Assembly (NCBI RefSeq): GCF_040372805.1
Contig: NZ_BAABWJ010000002.1
Coordinates: forward strand, 186,001 to 250,000
DNA: 64,000 bases
Source of the DNA: Pseudoteredinibacter isoporae_A
Lineage (GTDB): Bacteria > Pseudomonadota > Gammaproteobacteria > Pseudomonadales > Cellvibrionaceae
Direction of reading: 5' to 3'
Of this stretch, positions 34,726 to 43,985 are shown one piece after another (the first letter of the stretch is position 1; each line of letters starts with the position of its first letter). The position numbers and the translations under genes are program-made. The notes under the pieces are model-generated. The model saw only the letters and a list, made by a program, of their open reading frames with translations, had not been told where the DNA came from and did not search any database.

Positions 34726-35259
34726 ATGAGTCCCCCGGAAGCTAACGATCAGCAGGATCAGGAGCCGCGCAAATCTGAATCAATGGAGCAGGAAGCTCAA
34801 CTGAATCAGCAGCCCAGCTTAATCCTGAATCAGTTTTTACCTTTTCGTTTGGTGAACCTGGCAAAGCGTGTCAGTGATGCGTATTCCTGGGTGTACGATC
34901 GCGATTACGGTCTGACCATTCCCGAGTGGCGAATTCTGGCTCGCCTGGGTGAGCAGCCGGGCTTAAGTTCCAAGGTGATTGGTGAAATTACCATGATGGA
35001 TAAATCCAAAGTTTCCCGTGGTGTCAAGCAGTTGGAAGACAAAGGTCTGTTGCTCAAAAATAAAGATCAGCAAGACAATCGGGTTTACTACCTTTCACTC
35101 ACCGAAGAAGGGCAGCAGCTGTACCACACGATTGTGCCCTCGGCGTTGAGTTGGGAAGCGGAGTTGTTGCAATCTCTGGATGTGGCGGAATATCGGGATC
35201 TATTTCGGATTATGGAAAAGTTGGATAAGCGCCTGGTAGAACTTGCTCAAGATACTTAA
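34726..35259 (+). CDS. MarR-family transcriptional regulator
   Basis: 177 aa. After a 30-residue Glu/Gln-rich N-terminal tail comes a winged helix-turn-helix: LTIPEWRILARLGEQPGLSSKVIGEITMMDKSKVSRGVKQLEDKGLL and the wing QQDNRVYYLSLTEEG. MarR dimers usually repress nearby genes and respond to phenolic or oxidative signals. The AhpD-like gene upstream, with its palindrome, is the likely target. Converges on the kelch gene. Confidence 0.9.
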   Translation: MSPPEANDQQDQEPRKSESMEQEAQLNQQPSLILNQFLPFRLVNLAKRVSDAYSWVYDRDYGLTIPEWRILARLGEQPGLSSKVIGEITMMDKSKVSRGVKQLEDKGLLLKNKDQQDNRVYYLSLTEEGQQLYHTIVPSALSWEAELLQSLDVAEYRDLFRIMEKLDKRLVELAQDT

Positions 35260-35301
35260 ATCCTGGGCAAGTTTTGTTTAACCGTTTTTTGTTGCGCGAT
35301 T

Positions 35302-36303
35302 TTAGAGTGTGAAACGCTCATTCGTATTGCTTGTTCCATTGCCACTGGGTCCTGTGGCGCCACCAATGACATAGATATCTTTTCCAAAGCGTCCCGCACC
35401 CAGGCCGTGCCGCGGCGTCAACATATCAGGCAGGCTTGTCCAGCTGTCCTGGCTGAGTGAGTAACGCCAGACCTCTTTGAATACTTTCGCCTGTGGGATA
35501 AAGATTTCTCCGCCAAAAACAATGAGTCCGTCATCAACGACCACACTGGCGCTGCCGGCTTGCGGTAACGGCAGTGGAGCTGCCTCGCGCCACTGGCCCG
35601 TACCCAAATCATAAATCTCGGTATTGGATAGATTTCCCTCGGAAGTTCGGCCGCCGCTCACAATCAGTTGTTCGCCCAGCCAGCCACCCGTGGCACTGTT
35701 ACGTGGCGTCGGTATCGGTGGCAGTGTTTGCCACTCTTGGCTGTCAGGTAGCCAGCGATAATGGTCGGTTACTTCCCGGTGGTCACTGCGGCTATTGTTG
35801 GCGTCGCCGAGAGGACTTTGACCGGTAACCCAATGAATTGCGCCATCCGGTGCGCATGCAAGCACCCCTTCGGCTAAGGGCTTTGGAAGGGAATCAATCT
35901 GCTTCCAGCCATCCTCGAGCAGTTCGTAAACCGCATCCTGCATACGCCATATGTGGCTGTAGCCACCGTGGAAACCTCCCAGTAAAAACAGCCTTTCGCC
36001 ATTGCTTACCAAGGTAGCGTGATGCATGGCTTTCGGCAGCTCGGCCTCTTCGCGCCACTGATTGCTGTCGGGGTTAAAGCTGTAGCAGGCATCGCTGAAA
36101 TAGGGCACGCCGAATTTATTGGCGATGCCACCTGCGACATAAAGTCGCCCCTTGTGCACGGTGGGGTATATTTCTTGAATCTTGGCAGGAATGGGGGCAG
36201 GGTTCGCTGACCATGTTTGGTTTGATTTTGCGACAGCACTCATAAGTGGGTGAGCGCTTAGCAGGCCTGCGGCCGATCCTATCAGAAAGTGACGTCGATC
36301 CAT
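35302..36303 (-). CDS. Tat-exported kelch-repeat protein
   Basis: The N-terminus MDRRHFLIGSAAGLLSA is a twin-arginine signal (RRHFLIG) with cleavage near the AVAKS segment. The rest consists of about five to six kelch repeats, visible as recurrent Gly-Gly strands (LYVAGGIANKFG, LFLLGGFHGG, LIVSGGRTSEG, LIVFGGEIFIP, IYVIGGATG) forming a beta-propeller. ATG 36303 has GGAG seven bases upstream; the frame extends to 36327. Similar proteins bind or epimerise glycans (NanM-like), but the ligand here is unknown. Tat export suggests folding before export. Confidence 0.82.
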   Translation of the reverse strand: MDRRHFLIGSAAGLLSAHPLMSAVAKSNQTWSANPAPIPAKIQEIYPTVHKGRLYVAGGIANKFGVPYFSDACYSFNPDSNQWREEAELPKAMHHATLVSNGERLFLLGGFHGGYSHIWRMQDAVYELLEDGWKQIDSLPKPLAEGVLACAPDGAIHWVTGQSPLGDANNSRSDHREVTDHYRWLPDSQEWQTLPPIPTPRNSATGGWLGEQLIVSGGRTSEGNLSNTEIYDLGTGQWREAAPLPLPQAGSASVVVDDGLIVFGGEIFIPQAKVFKEVWRYSLSQDSWTSLPDMLTPRHGLGAGRFGKDIYVIGGATGPSGNGTSNTNERFTL

Positions 36304-36504
36304 TGGGGGCTCCAGATGTCTTGCCATGCTTTATTATTTTAATGGGCGCGATAAACACGGATTATCTCTGAATTCGGGCGGTGGGTCGAGCAATGGCTGA
36401 ACTGGGTTCAAGCCAAGAAAATTAAGTTGACAGAAATTGGAGTAAAGACTTCAAGGAAAATGGCATCGAAAGAAAAGACGGTCAACGCCGGGAGCGGAAT
36501 GAAT

Positions 36505-36532
36505 ACGGAGCGCCGGGGAGGGGGCGCTCCGT
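36505..36532 (-). terminator. GC-rich hairpin after the MipA-like gene
   Basis: ACGGAGCGCC and GGCGCTCCGT, perfect 10-bp arms with an 8-base loop, begin 14 bases downstream of the MipA-like stop. No clear T-run follows on the minus strand. Confidence 0.55.
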
Positions 36533-36545
36533 ACCAGGAAGAATC

Positions 36546-37322
36546 TTAGAAGTTGTAATTCACACCGAGGGTGCCGTAGTAGATGTTTTTATCTTCCACA
36601 ATCGGGCTGTCGGTGATGCCACTGCCCAGGCGTCCATAGCCCGTATTAAAAGTGAAGTCCCAGTGTTTGGTGAAACTGTAGCGACCGCGCACGCCAGCGT
36701 TAAAGTTCACGCTGTCATCTGCCTTGTACAAGGCACGGGTTGCAGTGACTTCATTACTGCGAACACCAAAGTGGTGATCCACTTTATCGTCACTCATCCA
36801 TTCAACGCCGGCATAGGGATTAATATTCCAGGCACCGAATTCCAGGTCGGCAATGTATTCCAGGCCGACGGTATGGCCCTTGTGCTCGTTGGAAATGTCG
36901 CTGACTGCGCTGAAACGCAAGCGCCCCATGTCGGTTGTATGGTTGATGTAGAAGCCGCCTTCCAGAGCATGGTCGCGTTCGCGCAAGCCAGCCAGTTTAG
37001 CGTTGCCACGATAATCTTTGTCGTCACTCAGAAATGATGCGTCGCCGCTCAGAATCAGACCGCCACTCAAACTGCCTTGTGTAAACAGATTCAGGCCAAG
37101 TCCTTTTTCATTGAAGAAAAAGCGATCGCCATTGTAGCGAACACGCGGGATAATAATGCCTTCGTTATCTTCACCGGCATAGGGGTTGTTGATTGCGCCA
37201 GCGGCGATGCCAACAACCCAAGTGTTGTCGGCCTGACCTGGATCGACTGCGTCGTTTGCCTCTAGGTTTCCAGCTAACAATAAGCACGTGGCGATGGTTC
37301 CAAATTTAGTTACATTTTTCAT
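36546..37322 (-). CDS. MipA/OmpV-family outer membrane beta-barrel protein
   Basis: Signal peptide MKNVTKFGTIATCLLLAGNLEA, then alternating amphipathic strands (IIPRVRYNGDRFFFNEKGLGLNLF, GYGRLG) and a terminal GTLGVNYNF with the aromatic C-terminal residue needed for barrel assembly. ATG 37322 with GAGGA upstream is preferred over the longer frame from 37388. MipA/OmpV proteins are 12-strand barrels, some acting as scaffolds for murein synthesis or as porins. It lies 104 bases after the two Bor-type lipoproteins and may belong to the PhoPQ-like regulated group. Confidence 0.85.
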   Translation of the reverse strand: MKNVTKFGTIATCLLLAGNLEANDAVDPGQADNTWVVGIAAGAINNPYAGEDNEGIIIPRVRYNGDRFFFNEKGLGLNLFTQGSLSGGLILSGDASFLSDDKDYRGNAKLAGLRERDHALEGGFYINHTTDMGRLRFSAVSDISNEHKGHTVGLEYIADLEFGAWNINPYAGVEWMSDDKVDHHFGVRSNEVTATRALYKADDSVNFNAGVRGRYSFTKHWDFTFNTGYGRLGSGITDSPIVEDKNIYYGTLGVNYNF

Positions 37323-37425
37323 ACAGTCCTCACTGTTGGTCTTGTGTTTGTTTATGTGAGGTACTTTACGAGGCTTAGCTAAACCCAAAATTAATTTTTT
37401 CTGAATGAAACATTAACCAGAAAAA

Positions 37426-37773
37426 CTATACGCCTTTATCCGTTTCACTTTTAATTGGCACTTGATAACACTGTACCTGATTGGTTCGAGGTGAGTACAA
37501 AACCAGATAGGGAACGGTCGGGTTTAGTAAGCTGGCGGCCCAATTACCAAACGTGGTTTCTGTGGTGACATGATTCCAGGCTTTACCGCGGCAAACTTCT
37601 GAAAGATTCAGAGGAGGGCTTAACTCCACCAGGCCATTCAGTGTGGTGTGATGCCAGCGAGTTTCTTTCTGTTGATTGTTTTCTTGCTCATATTGCACAA
37701 AGTGAATGCGGCTACAGCCTGAGATCGCCAGCAGGCCACTCAGGACAAGAGCATAACAACTAAGCTTCTTCAT
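37426..37773 (-). CDS. Bor-like lipoprotein, second copy
   Basis: 115 aa. LSGLLAISGC is a lipobox with Cys20 as lipid site. The body shares a layout with the neighbouring lipoprotein: LxEVC near the middle and YSPRTNQVQCYQ near the end, matching VNEVC and YSPRTAKVWC there. The two conserved Cys may form a disulfide. Related to the Bor/Iss family of phage and plasmid origin, which affects serum resistance in E. coli. It overlaps the upstream copy by 14 bases and is translationally linked to it. Confidence 0.78.
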   Translation of the reverse strand: MKKLSCYALVLSGLLAISGCSRIHFVQYEQENNQQKETRWHHTTLNGLVELSPPLNLSEVCRGKAWNHVTTETTFGNWAASLLNPTVPYLVLYSPRTNQVQCYQVPIKSETDKGV

Positions 37774-38074
37774 AGCGGCACCATACCTTGGCAGTTCTAG
37801 GGGAATAGATAAACAGAGTCAGCAAGCTCAATACATAGTCGTTACTGGAGATAAGTGTTTGCATCTGTTCGATTTCAGCACCTTCGCAGACTTCATTGAC
37901 ATCCACTGTGTGCTCACCAATCAGACCCGCCAGATAAAACGGTTTGCTGTCAATGTAATCGGGTTCCGAGTGCAGCTTCTCGCCACCATTTGGGCGAATA
38001 GTGACACTGGTGCAGGCACAAAGGGCAAGCAAAGCGAACACCGTCAGTGTTCTCTGCCAGATCTTGCTATCCAT
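37760..38074 (-). CDS. Bor-like lipoprotein, first copy
   Basis: 104 aa with lipobox LLALCAC (lipidated Cys21 if the second Cys is used). The mature part has the family features HTVDVNEVC, an apolar segment and FIYSPRTAKVWC. It follows the sensor kinase gene by 15 bases on the same strand. In enteric bacteria Bor/Iss-type genes are reported under PhoPQ control, and here the copies sit next to a PhoPQ-like pair, which is consistent. Confidence 0.82.
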   Translation of the reverse strand: MDSKIWQRTLTVFALLALCACTSVTIRPNGGEKLHSEPDYIDSKPFYLAGLIGEHTVDVNEVCEGAEIEQMQTLISSNDYVLSLLTLFIYSPRTAKVWCRYEEA

Positions 38075-38089
38075 ACTTAATCTCCATAA

Positions 38090-39451
38090 TTACGGGGTAC
38101 GACTATTATTTTTGGGGAATCGGAGTTGCAGCCGGGCACCTTGCCACTGGCTGTTTGATATCTTGAGTTCGGCTTGATAGGAAGCGAGAATTTCTCGTAC
38201 CAGGGCCAATCCAAAGCCCTGACCTTCGGCTTGGCTATCCAAGCGGACGCCACGTTCAAAAATACTGTCTTGCTCGTCTTCTGGAATACCGGGGCCGTCG
38301 TCACTGACACTGAAATACCAAGCCTGTTTATCCTGCCAGGCCTCTACCGCAACCCGGCTGTTGCCATATTTAAATGCGTTGTCGCAAAGATTGCCAAACA
38401 CTTCGGTCATGTCTTGCTCATCGGCGTAAACCGACAAGTCGGTATCGATCTTGATCTCGCATTGAATGGCTTTGTCCAGATACACTTTCTGCAGGGCTTT
38501 AATAATGGCACTGACTTCTTGCTCGACGGAGACTGCAACAAAGCTTGCCTGTTGATTGCCAGTCACGGCGCGTTGAAGCTGGTAGTCGACAATGTCACGC
38601 ATCCGGCGCAATTGTTTATTCATGTTCAAGCTGAGTTGTTTTTGGTCGATCAAATCTTCTTCGGCCTCGTGGCTTAAACCCCGTAATACCGATAGCGGTG
38701 TTTTCAGACTGTGAGACAGATCCGCCATACGATCGTGATAACGTTGTCGTTGTCGGCGCTCGTTCTCAATCATCAAATTAAGATCCAGTGCCATCGGGTT
38801 GAGGTCCTTGGAATAGTTTGAAGCGAGTTTTTCCTGTTCTCCATGGTTCAAGTCTTGAATGTCGCGGCTGAGTTTTTGCAAGGGCTTTAAACTGAGTCGA
38901 ACAATCAACCATTGCAGCAGCAGGAGGGCAAGCAGCACCAGCCCTGTGGCGAGGGCAATCAGCCAGTAAACATTATGTTGGCGTTCCTGATAGCCGTCGG
39001 CTTTTTCGAGCACGCTGAAGACGAAGCGGCTGTGGCGGCCAAATTCATCAGGCCAGCTGGTGTTATAGCTCAGGCTGTAGTAGTTCTGGCCTTGCTCATC
39101 CACGGCTAAACCAAACAGCCATTGACCAGCCTCGGGTTGAGGCAAACTGAGCTGATGTGTGGTAGCGGATACGCTGCGCCAGGCGAGGCGCCCCTGATCA
39201 TCGTATACCTGGGCCAGCAGAGGAGAGTCTTCAAAGTTAAAACGTTCATCATTGACGGTGTGAGGCAAATAAATTTCACCATTGAAGTTGTCGGCCTGAC
39301 TTAGCAAGCTGTAATTGATGAGTTTCAAACGTTCGCGGATCAGGGTTTCAACATTTAAGCTGTATGCCTTGCCCAGGCCAATAGCCACCGCCAGGGCGAT
39401 AAAACCCAGGATCAGAAAGCTGATTACAAATAGGCGTTGGGCAATGGACAT
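38090..39451 (-). CDS. Sensor histidine kinase, PhoQ-like
   Basis: 453 aa. Membrane helices near residues 7-27 and 165-187 enclose a periplasmic sensor domain; then a HAMP-like segment, the H-box MADLSHSLKTPLSVLRGL, N-box DNAFKYG, and G-box DDGPGIPEDEQ and GFGLALV. The sensor domain has acidic clusters but I cannot show a Mg2+ or peptide site. It lies two bases downstream of the response regulator gene and is cotranscribed. Resemblance to PhoQ is from domain plan and context; specific signals are unknown. Confidence 0.88.
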   Translation of the reverse strand: MSIAQRLFVISFLILGFIALAVAIGLGKAYSLNVETLIRERLKLINYSLLSQADNFNGEIYLPHTVNDERFNFEDSPLLAQVYDDQGRLAWRSVSATTHQLSLPQPEAGQWLFGLAVDEQGQNYYSLSYNTSWPDEFGRHSRFVFSVLEKADGYQERQHNVYWLIALATGLVLLALLLLQWLIVRLSLKPLQKLSRDIQDLNHGEQEKLASNYSKDLNPMALDLNLMIENERRQRQRYHDRMADLSHSLKTPLSVLRGLSHEAEEDLIDQKQLSLNMNKQLRRMRDIVDYQLQRAVTGNQQASFVAVSVEQEVSAIIKALQKVYLDKAIQCEIKIDTDLSVYADEQDMTEVFGNLCDNAFKYGNSRVAVEAWQDKQAWYFSVSDDGPGIPEDEQDSIFERGVRLDSQAEGQGFGLALVREILASYQAELKISNSQWQGARLQLRFPKNNSRTP

Positions 39452-39453
39452 GG

Positions 39454-40134
39454 TCAGTTGGCCAGTTGCTTAAAGCGGTATCCTCGACCACGAAGTGTCT
39501 CGATGGGTTTTAAGTCACCGGACGGGTCGAGCTTTTTACGCAGGCGGGCAATGATCACTTCCAAAACATTACTGGTATTTTCATCCACTGGGTCGTCGTA
39601 CAAACGCTCCAGCAGCAGGGGTTTGGTGGCGACCTTACCCGGGTTCAGCATAAAGTGTTCCATTAGGCGGTATTCAAAGCTCGTCAACTCCATTTCATCG
39701 TCATTAATAAAAAAGGCGTTGGCTGTGATGTCCAGTTGAAAGGGACCATTGCTTAAACGTTTGCGATTAACGCCGGTGGATCGGCGCAGCAGGGCATTGA
39801 TGCGAGCTTGCAGTTCTTCGGGCTCGAAGGGTTTGGTGAGGTAATCGTCGGCACCGGCATCCAGGCCTTGTACTTTGGTTTTCCAGTTAGAGCGCGCGGT
39901 TAAAATCAATATTGGAAAACTCAGCTCCTCTTCACGTAAACGCTCAATCAGGCTCATGCCATCCATGCGTGGCAGACCCAAATCAACAATCGCCAGATCG
40001 ATCGGAAACTCCTTGGCAAAGTAGAGGCCCTGGGCCCCGTCGTTGGCGACCTGAACTTGAAAACCGCTGTTGCTGAGTTGTCTGGCCAGTTGGCCCTGTA
40101 ACTCTTGATCGTCTTCAACAATTAAAATTTGCAT
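39454..40134 (-). CDS. OmpR/PhoP-family response regulator
   Basis: 226 aa: receiver domain with phosphoacceptor Asp51 (LAIVDLGLPRMDG), DD pair at 8-9, Thr/Lys in ILTARSNWKTK, and a winged-helix effector domain with DEMELTSFEYRLMEHF and LRGRGYRFK. ATG 40134 begins the receiver; the open frame extends to 40170 inside the PepSY gene. It partners the kinase immediately downstream. Expected targets are the envelope genes downstream (Bor-like lipoproteins, MipA-like) and possibly itself. Confidence 0.92.
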   Translation of the reverse strand: MQILIVEDDQELQGQLARQLSNSGFQVQVANDGAQGLYFAKEFPIDLAIVDLGLPRMDGMSLIERLREEELSFPILILTARSNWKTKVQGLDAGADDYLTKPFEPEELQARINALLRRSTGVNRKRLSNGPFQLDITANAFFINDDEMELTSFEYRLMEHFMLNPGKVATKPLLLERLYDDPVDENTSNVLEVIIARLRKKLDPSGDLKPIETLRGRGYRFKQLAN

Positions 40135-40147
40135 AGTGTTTTTATCC

Positions 40148-40717
40148 CTAGCGGGGAATCTCCTCGCCATTGATGGCGCTCAAATAAAGAATTTGAATGA
40201 CCCCTTCCTGGTTGATCAATTTCACCCGATAACGTTTTTGCTGACCTTGGCCCAGTGCTTTAATGTGCAAAATATTGGCGGAGTAGCGTTGGGCGAGCAG
40301 GCGTCGTATGTCCGCTTCACTTAACCGTGTTCCGGGATTGTTGGGCGTTAGATTATTACCGGGCCTTGGCTTGTTGTTCTGTGGGCGCTCTTGTCTATTA
40401 GACGCTCGTCCTTTGTGTTCTTTGGGGGCCAGTTGTACTTGATCTTCAATCCAGCGGGTCAGGGGTTTGACGGCTTTTTCCAGCCATTGGGTGCCGGGGT
40501 TGAGTTTTTCTTCCAGCCAAATGGTATTGTCAGATTGGGTTTTCTTTTTGCGTTTGCCTTTTTTAGACTTTTTGTCGGATTCGTCGCGCTGCTCTTGCTG
40601 AGGTTTCTGCTTTTTATCGGCTTGGGCGAGGCTGAGCCCTGGCGCGGCCGCGAGGGTCACCAGTAGACACAGGGAGAAAATGAAGGGGGAAAGCCTGTTG
40701 CGGATCTGCTTGAGCAT
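40148..40717 (-). CDS. Exported PepSY-domain protein
   Basis: 189 aa. Signal peptide to about residue 32 (TLAAAPGLSLAQA), then a strongly basic Lys/Gln-rich tract (residues 35-60), a linker, and a C-terminal PepSY-like domain (LSEADIRRLLAQRYSANILHIKALG to the end). PepSY proteins are often encoded with two-component systems and may inhibit proteases or modulate the sensor. First gene of the leftward group; its stop is 13 bases before the regulator start. Confidence 0.78.
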   Translation of the reverse strand: MLKQIRNRLSPFIFSLCLLVTLAAAPGLSLAQADKKQKPQQEQRDESDKKSKKGKRKKKTQSDNTIWLEEKLNPGTQWLEKAVKPLTRWIEDQVQLAPKEHKGRASNRQERPQNNKPRPGNNLTPNNPGTRLSEADIRRLLAQRYSANILHIKALGQGQQKRYRVKLINQEGVIQILYLSAINGEEIPR

Positions 40718-41169
40718 GCTGTTTCGTTCAGGGGTTAAAATGATCGTATCCTTCTTGCCGTTTGAAAGCCCGCTTTACCCGAATGAGGCTGACCTTCGGG
40801 CGGCAAAGAGATTGCACGACTTTAAGCCAGAGCGACTATAAAAGCGATACATTAATGGTAGATTAATTGGATTGGAGGTCTTGCTGGGTATGCCGATGGG
40901 CCCGTGGCTCAGGTTTCATCATTGGTGATAATGAAGGGCTTCTTTATGATAAATATTTACATATAAATATATTCCATTTCATATTTAATTGAGTTATGGT
41001 GTCTTTTAATGAAGGTGGTCGAATCCACGCTGTTGACGTCGAGTTTCCAGTGGAATCGTTCCGTTTGCCCAAGGCGCACCCAGCGCCTTTAAAAAGAACA
41101 ATAATATTGTATTCAATGGCCCCGAGGGCTGAACCGAGTAGATTGATAAGAATGTCAGTAGGAATGCAC
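40718..41169. other. 452-base divergent promoter region of the Rieske operon
   Basis: Between the leftward PepSY gene and the rightward acyl-CoA ligase. It becomes AT-rich at 40935-41000 and contains an imperfect inverted repeat TTCATCAT/ATAATGAA (40915-40935, one mismatch), a possible operator. The frame of the ligase is open back to 40996, but that part does not look coding. No other gene seen. Confidence 0.4.
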
Positions 41170-42786
41170 ATGACAAGCGTATATAAGCAATGGCAGGCCA
41201 GTGTTGAGCAGTATTCAGGCTGCGAGTTTTTGCATATTCCCGCCAGTGCCGCCAAGGCTTATCACCCCGAAGCCATCACCCTGAGTTATGCAGAGATGGA
41301 CGCGAAGGTTGCCCCCTGGCATCAGGCTTATGCTGAAGCCGGGTATGGTGTTGGGCACCGAGTGGCTCTGCTGCTGGGAAATAGACCGGATTTCTTTGTG
41401 CACTGGTTTGCGCTGAATGCTCTCGGGGTTTCCGTGGTGCCGATCAATGGCGATATGCAGGACGAAGAAATTGCTTACCTGCTTGCGAACAGTGAATCCT
41501 GCCTGGCAGTGGCATTGCCCGAACGCATTGATCAGATGAAAGCGGCTGCTGCCCTGAATGATCGGCCGCTGGCCATCGCAAGCGCTCATGATGTACTCAG
41601 TCTTGTTGCGGCGCCGGAGCGTGCGAGCGAACAAGAGGGTGATGAGCAAAGCGAATGCGCCTTGCTGTATACCTCCGGCAGTACCGGCAAGCCCAAAGGC
41701 TGCATTTTAAGCAATGAGTACTTTCTTGAATTTGGTCGTTGGTATCAGACCGTTGGTGGCCATATCCAGCTGACGCCGGGTCAGGAACGTCTGTTGACCC
41801 CTTTGCCGCTGGTTCACATGAATGCAATGGCGGTATCCACCATGGGTATGGTGATGAGCGGCGGTTGTTTAATTCAATTGGATCGTTTTCACCCCCGTAG
41901 CTGGTGGCAATCGGTGGCCGAGAGCCGTGCCAGCATCGTGCATTATCTGGGTGTGTTACCGGCCATCTTGCTCAACATTGAAGCGGGGGAGTGGGAATCT
42001 CAAATTTCGGTGAAGTTTGGATTTGGTGCTGGTGTGAATCCTGCGCATCACAAAACCTTCGAGGATCGTTTTGGTTTTCCCCTGATTGAAAGTTGGGCAA
42101 TGAGCGAATCGGGAGCTGGCGGATGCATTACCGCGGCAGCCGAGCCTCGACACGTTGGCACCTGTTGCTTTGGTCAGTTACCCGATGATGTGGAAGTGAA
42201 ACTGATCGATGAAGAGGGCCGGGAAGTGGCTTTCGGTGAACCTGGTGAGTTATTGGTTCGGGCGAAGGGCGATAATCCGCGCAAGGGATTCTTCTCCGGT
42301 TACTATAAAAACCCTGAAGCCACTGCAGAAGCCTGGGAAGGCGGCTATCTGCATACCGGCGATGTGGTGCGCCAGAGCGAAGACGGTAGCTTCCACTTTG
42401 TCGATCGTCGCAAAAACGTCATTCGTCGCAGTGGTGAAAACATTTCCGCATTGGAAGTTGAAGCTGCGCTCAGTCAGGACCCGAAGATTGACCAGTTGGC
42501 GGTATGTGCAGTACCGGATGAGATTCGGGGTGATGAAGTGATGGCGTTGATCATTCTGGAAGACGGCGTGGCGAACAGCGAGGCCAATGCTGAACGTATC
42601 ATTGAAGCGGCCCGTGAACGCTTGGTGTATTACAAGCTGCCGGGCTACATCGCCTTTGTTGATGAACTGCCAACGACCGCATCCAATAAGCCCCAGCGTG
42701 GCGAAATCAAAAAGCTGGGTGCTCATATTCTCAATGAAAAACGCTGTTTTGATTTGTGCCACCTGAAGAAGGGCAGTAAGCGATGA
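41170..42786 (+). CDS. Acyl-CoA ligase (AMP-binding, ANL superfamily)
   Basis: Activates a carboxylic acid with ATP to the acyl-adenylate and then to the CoA thioester. 538 aa with P-loop LLYTSGSTGKPKGC (A3), the A5 segment ESWAMSESGAGGC, YLHTGDVVR (A7) and the hinge/catalytic region DRRKNVIRRSGENIS, ending in TTASNKPQRGEIKK with the catalytic Lys. ATG 41170 has AGGA six bases upstream; the frame extends to 40996. It opens the 41.2-48.9 kb operon and overlaps the thiolase-like gene by four bases. The substrate acid cannot be read from the sequence. Confidence 0.9.
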   Translation: MTSVYKQWQASVEQYSGCEFLHIPASAAKAYHPEAITLSYAEMDAKVAPWHQAYAEAGYGVGHRVALLLGNRPDFFVHWFALNALGVSVVPINGDMQDEEIAYLLANSESCLAVALPERIDQMKAAAALNDRPLAIASAHDVLSLVAAPERASEQEGDEQSECALLYTSGSTGKPKGCILSNEYFLEFGRWYQTVGGHIQLTPGQERLLTPLPLVHMNAMAVSTMGMVMSGGCLIQLDRFHPRSWWQSVAESRASIVHYLGVLPAILLNIEAGEWESQISVKFGFGAGVNPAHHKTFEDRFGFPLIESWAMSESGAGGCITAAAEPRHVGTCCFGQLPDDVEVKLIDEEGREVAFGEPGELLVRAKGDNPRKGFFSGYYKNPEATAEAWEGGYLHTGDVVRQSEDGSFHFVDRRKNVIRRSGENISALEVEAALSQDPKIDQLAVCAVPDEIRGDEVMALIILEDGVANSEANAERIIEAARERLVYYKLPGYIAFVDELPTTASNKPQRGEIKKLGAHILNEKRCFDLCHLKKGSKR

Positions 42787-43985
42787 GTAGACCCGCCAGC
42801 TACCAAGGAGTAGCACTGGTGTGCCCCGTAAGCGTGGGTTATGCCAAACAAAGCGAAAAAGGTGCGGCCTATTTTATTGGTCGCAGTCTGGGAGAAATGA
42901 TCCAGCAGGCCGGCATTAAGAAAGACGATGTTGATGGCTTGGCGATTTCCAGTTTCTCTCTGGGGCCCGATTCAGTGATCAGTCTTTGTCAGCATTTTGA
43001 TATCAGTCCCCGCTATCTCGAACAGTTACCGTTTGGTGGTGCCTCAGGGGTTATTGCTATGCGTCGCGCGGCACGTGCGGTGCAAATGGGGGATGCGGAT
43101 ATTGTGGCTTGCATCGGTGGTGACACCAATCAGGCGGGCAGTTTTGCTGACCTGATTGCGGATTTTTCCACCTTTACCCGCGATGCTTCCTATCCTTATG
43201 GCGCCGGTGGGCCAAACGCCGCCTTTGCACTGATCACTCAACACTATATGGAACAGTACGGTGCGACGCGTGAAGACTTTGCGCGTATTGCATTGTCACA
43301 GCGTTACAACGCCAATCATTATCCTGGTGCATTGCTTGGCCATAAGACACTGAGCATGGATGACTATCTCAATGCTCGGCCTATAGCTGGCCCGGTGCAT
43401 ATGTTTGACTGCGTCATGCCCTGTGCGGGTGGTGAAGGCTTCCTGATGATGAGTGTGGCGCGTGCCCAATCCCTGAATTTGCCTTATGTGATGATTCTGG
43501 CCGCAGACGAATTGCATCATGCGCACCGAGATGATCCGGTTCAGTTTCGTGCGGGTTGGACAGAGTATGCGTCGGCACTGTATGAGCAGGCCGATCTGGG
43601 CCCAGATGATATTGACCTATTGCAGACCTACGACGATTACCCGGTGATTTCCATGATGCAAATGGAAGATTTGGGCTTCTGTAAAAAAGGCGAGGCGAGA
43701 GATTTTGTGCGCAACACGGCGTTAACGTTTGATGGCCACAGTTTCGGTGATACGACAAATGCCTGCCTGCCACACAATACTTCGGGGGGGCAGCTATCCG
43801 TAGGTCAAGCCGGTTCGGCGGCGGGCTTTCTTGGCCTGGTTGAAAGCATTCGCCAATTACTTGCCCAGGCGGAAAAAAACCAGGTCGCGAATGCGCGTCA
43901 TGCCATGGTCAGTGGTTACGGCATGATTAATTACGATCGGGGCCTGTGTTCGGCTGCCACCATTCTGGCAAAGGGAGACGTTTGA
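42783..43985 (+). CDS. Thiolase-fold lipid-transfer-protein-like enzyme
   Basis: 400 aa with thiolase fold order. At the position of the nucleophilic Cys the sequence is LPFGGASGVIAM, with no Cys, and the usual C-terminal GHP motif is replaced by SVGQAGSAAGF; a His is kept in PHNTSGGQ. This pattern occurs in Ltp2-type proteins, which act as retro-aldolases in steroid side-chain cleavage, and in thiolase-like partners of DUF35 proteins. It starts within the ligase stop (ATGA) and its own stop overlaps the DUF35 start by one base, so the two probably form a complex. C-C bond cleavage of an acyl-CoA is inferred. Confidence 0.85.
   Translation: MSRPASYQGVALVCPVSVGYAKQSEKGAAYFIGRSLGEMIQQAGIKKDDVDGLAISSFSLGPDSVISLCQHFDISPRYLEQLPFGGASGVIAMRRAARAVQMGDADIVACIGGDTNQAGSFADLIADFSTFTRDASYPYGAGGPNAAFALITQHYMEQYGATREDFARIALSQRYNANHYPGALLGHKTLSMDDYLNARPIAGPVHMFDCVMPCAGGEGFLMMSVARAQSLNLPYVMILAADELHHAHRDDPVQFRAGWTEYASALYEQADLGPDDIDLLQTYDDYPVISMMQMEDLGFCKKGEARDFVRNTALTFDGHSFGDTTNACLPHNTSGGQLSVGQAGSAAGFLGLVESIRQLLAQAEKNQVANARHAMVSGYGMINYDRGLCSAATILAKGDV

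Noticed and set aside
37426..38074. Bor-like genes as a prophage remnant
   Set aside because: No other phage gene is near and both lie in an operon with a chromosomal two-component system.
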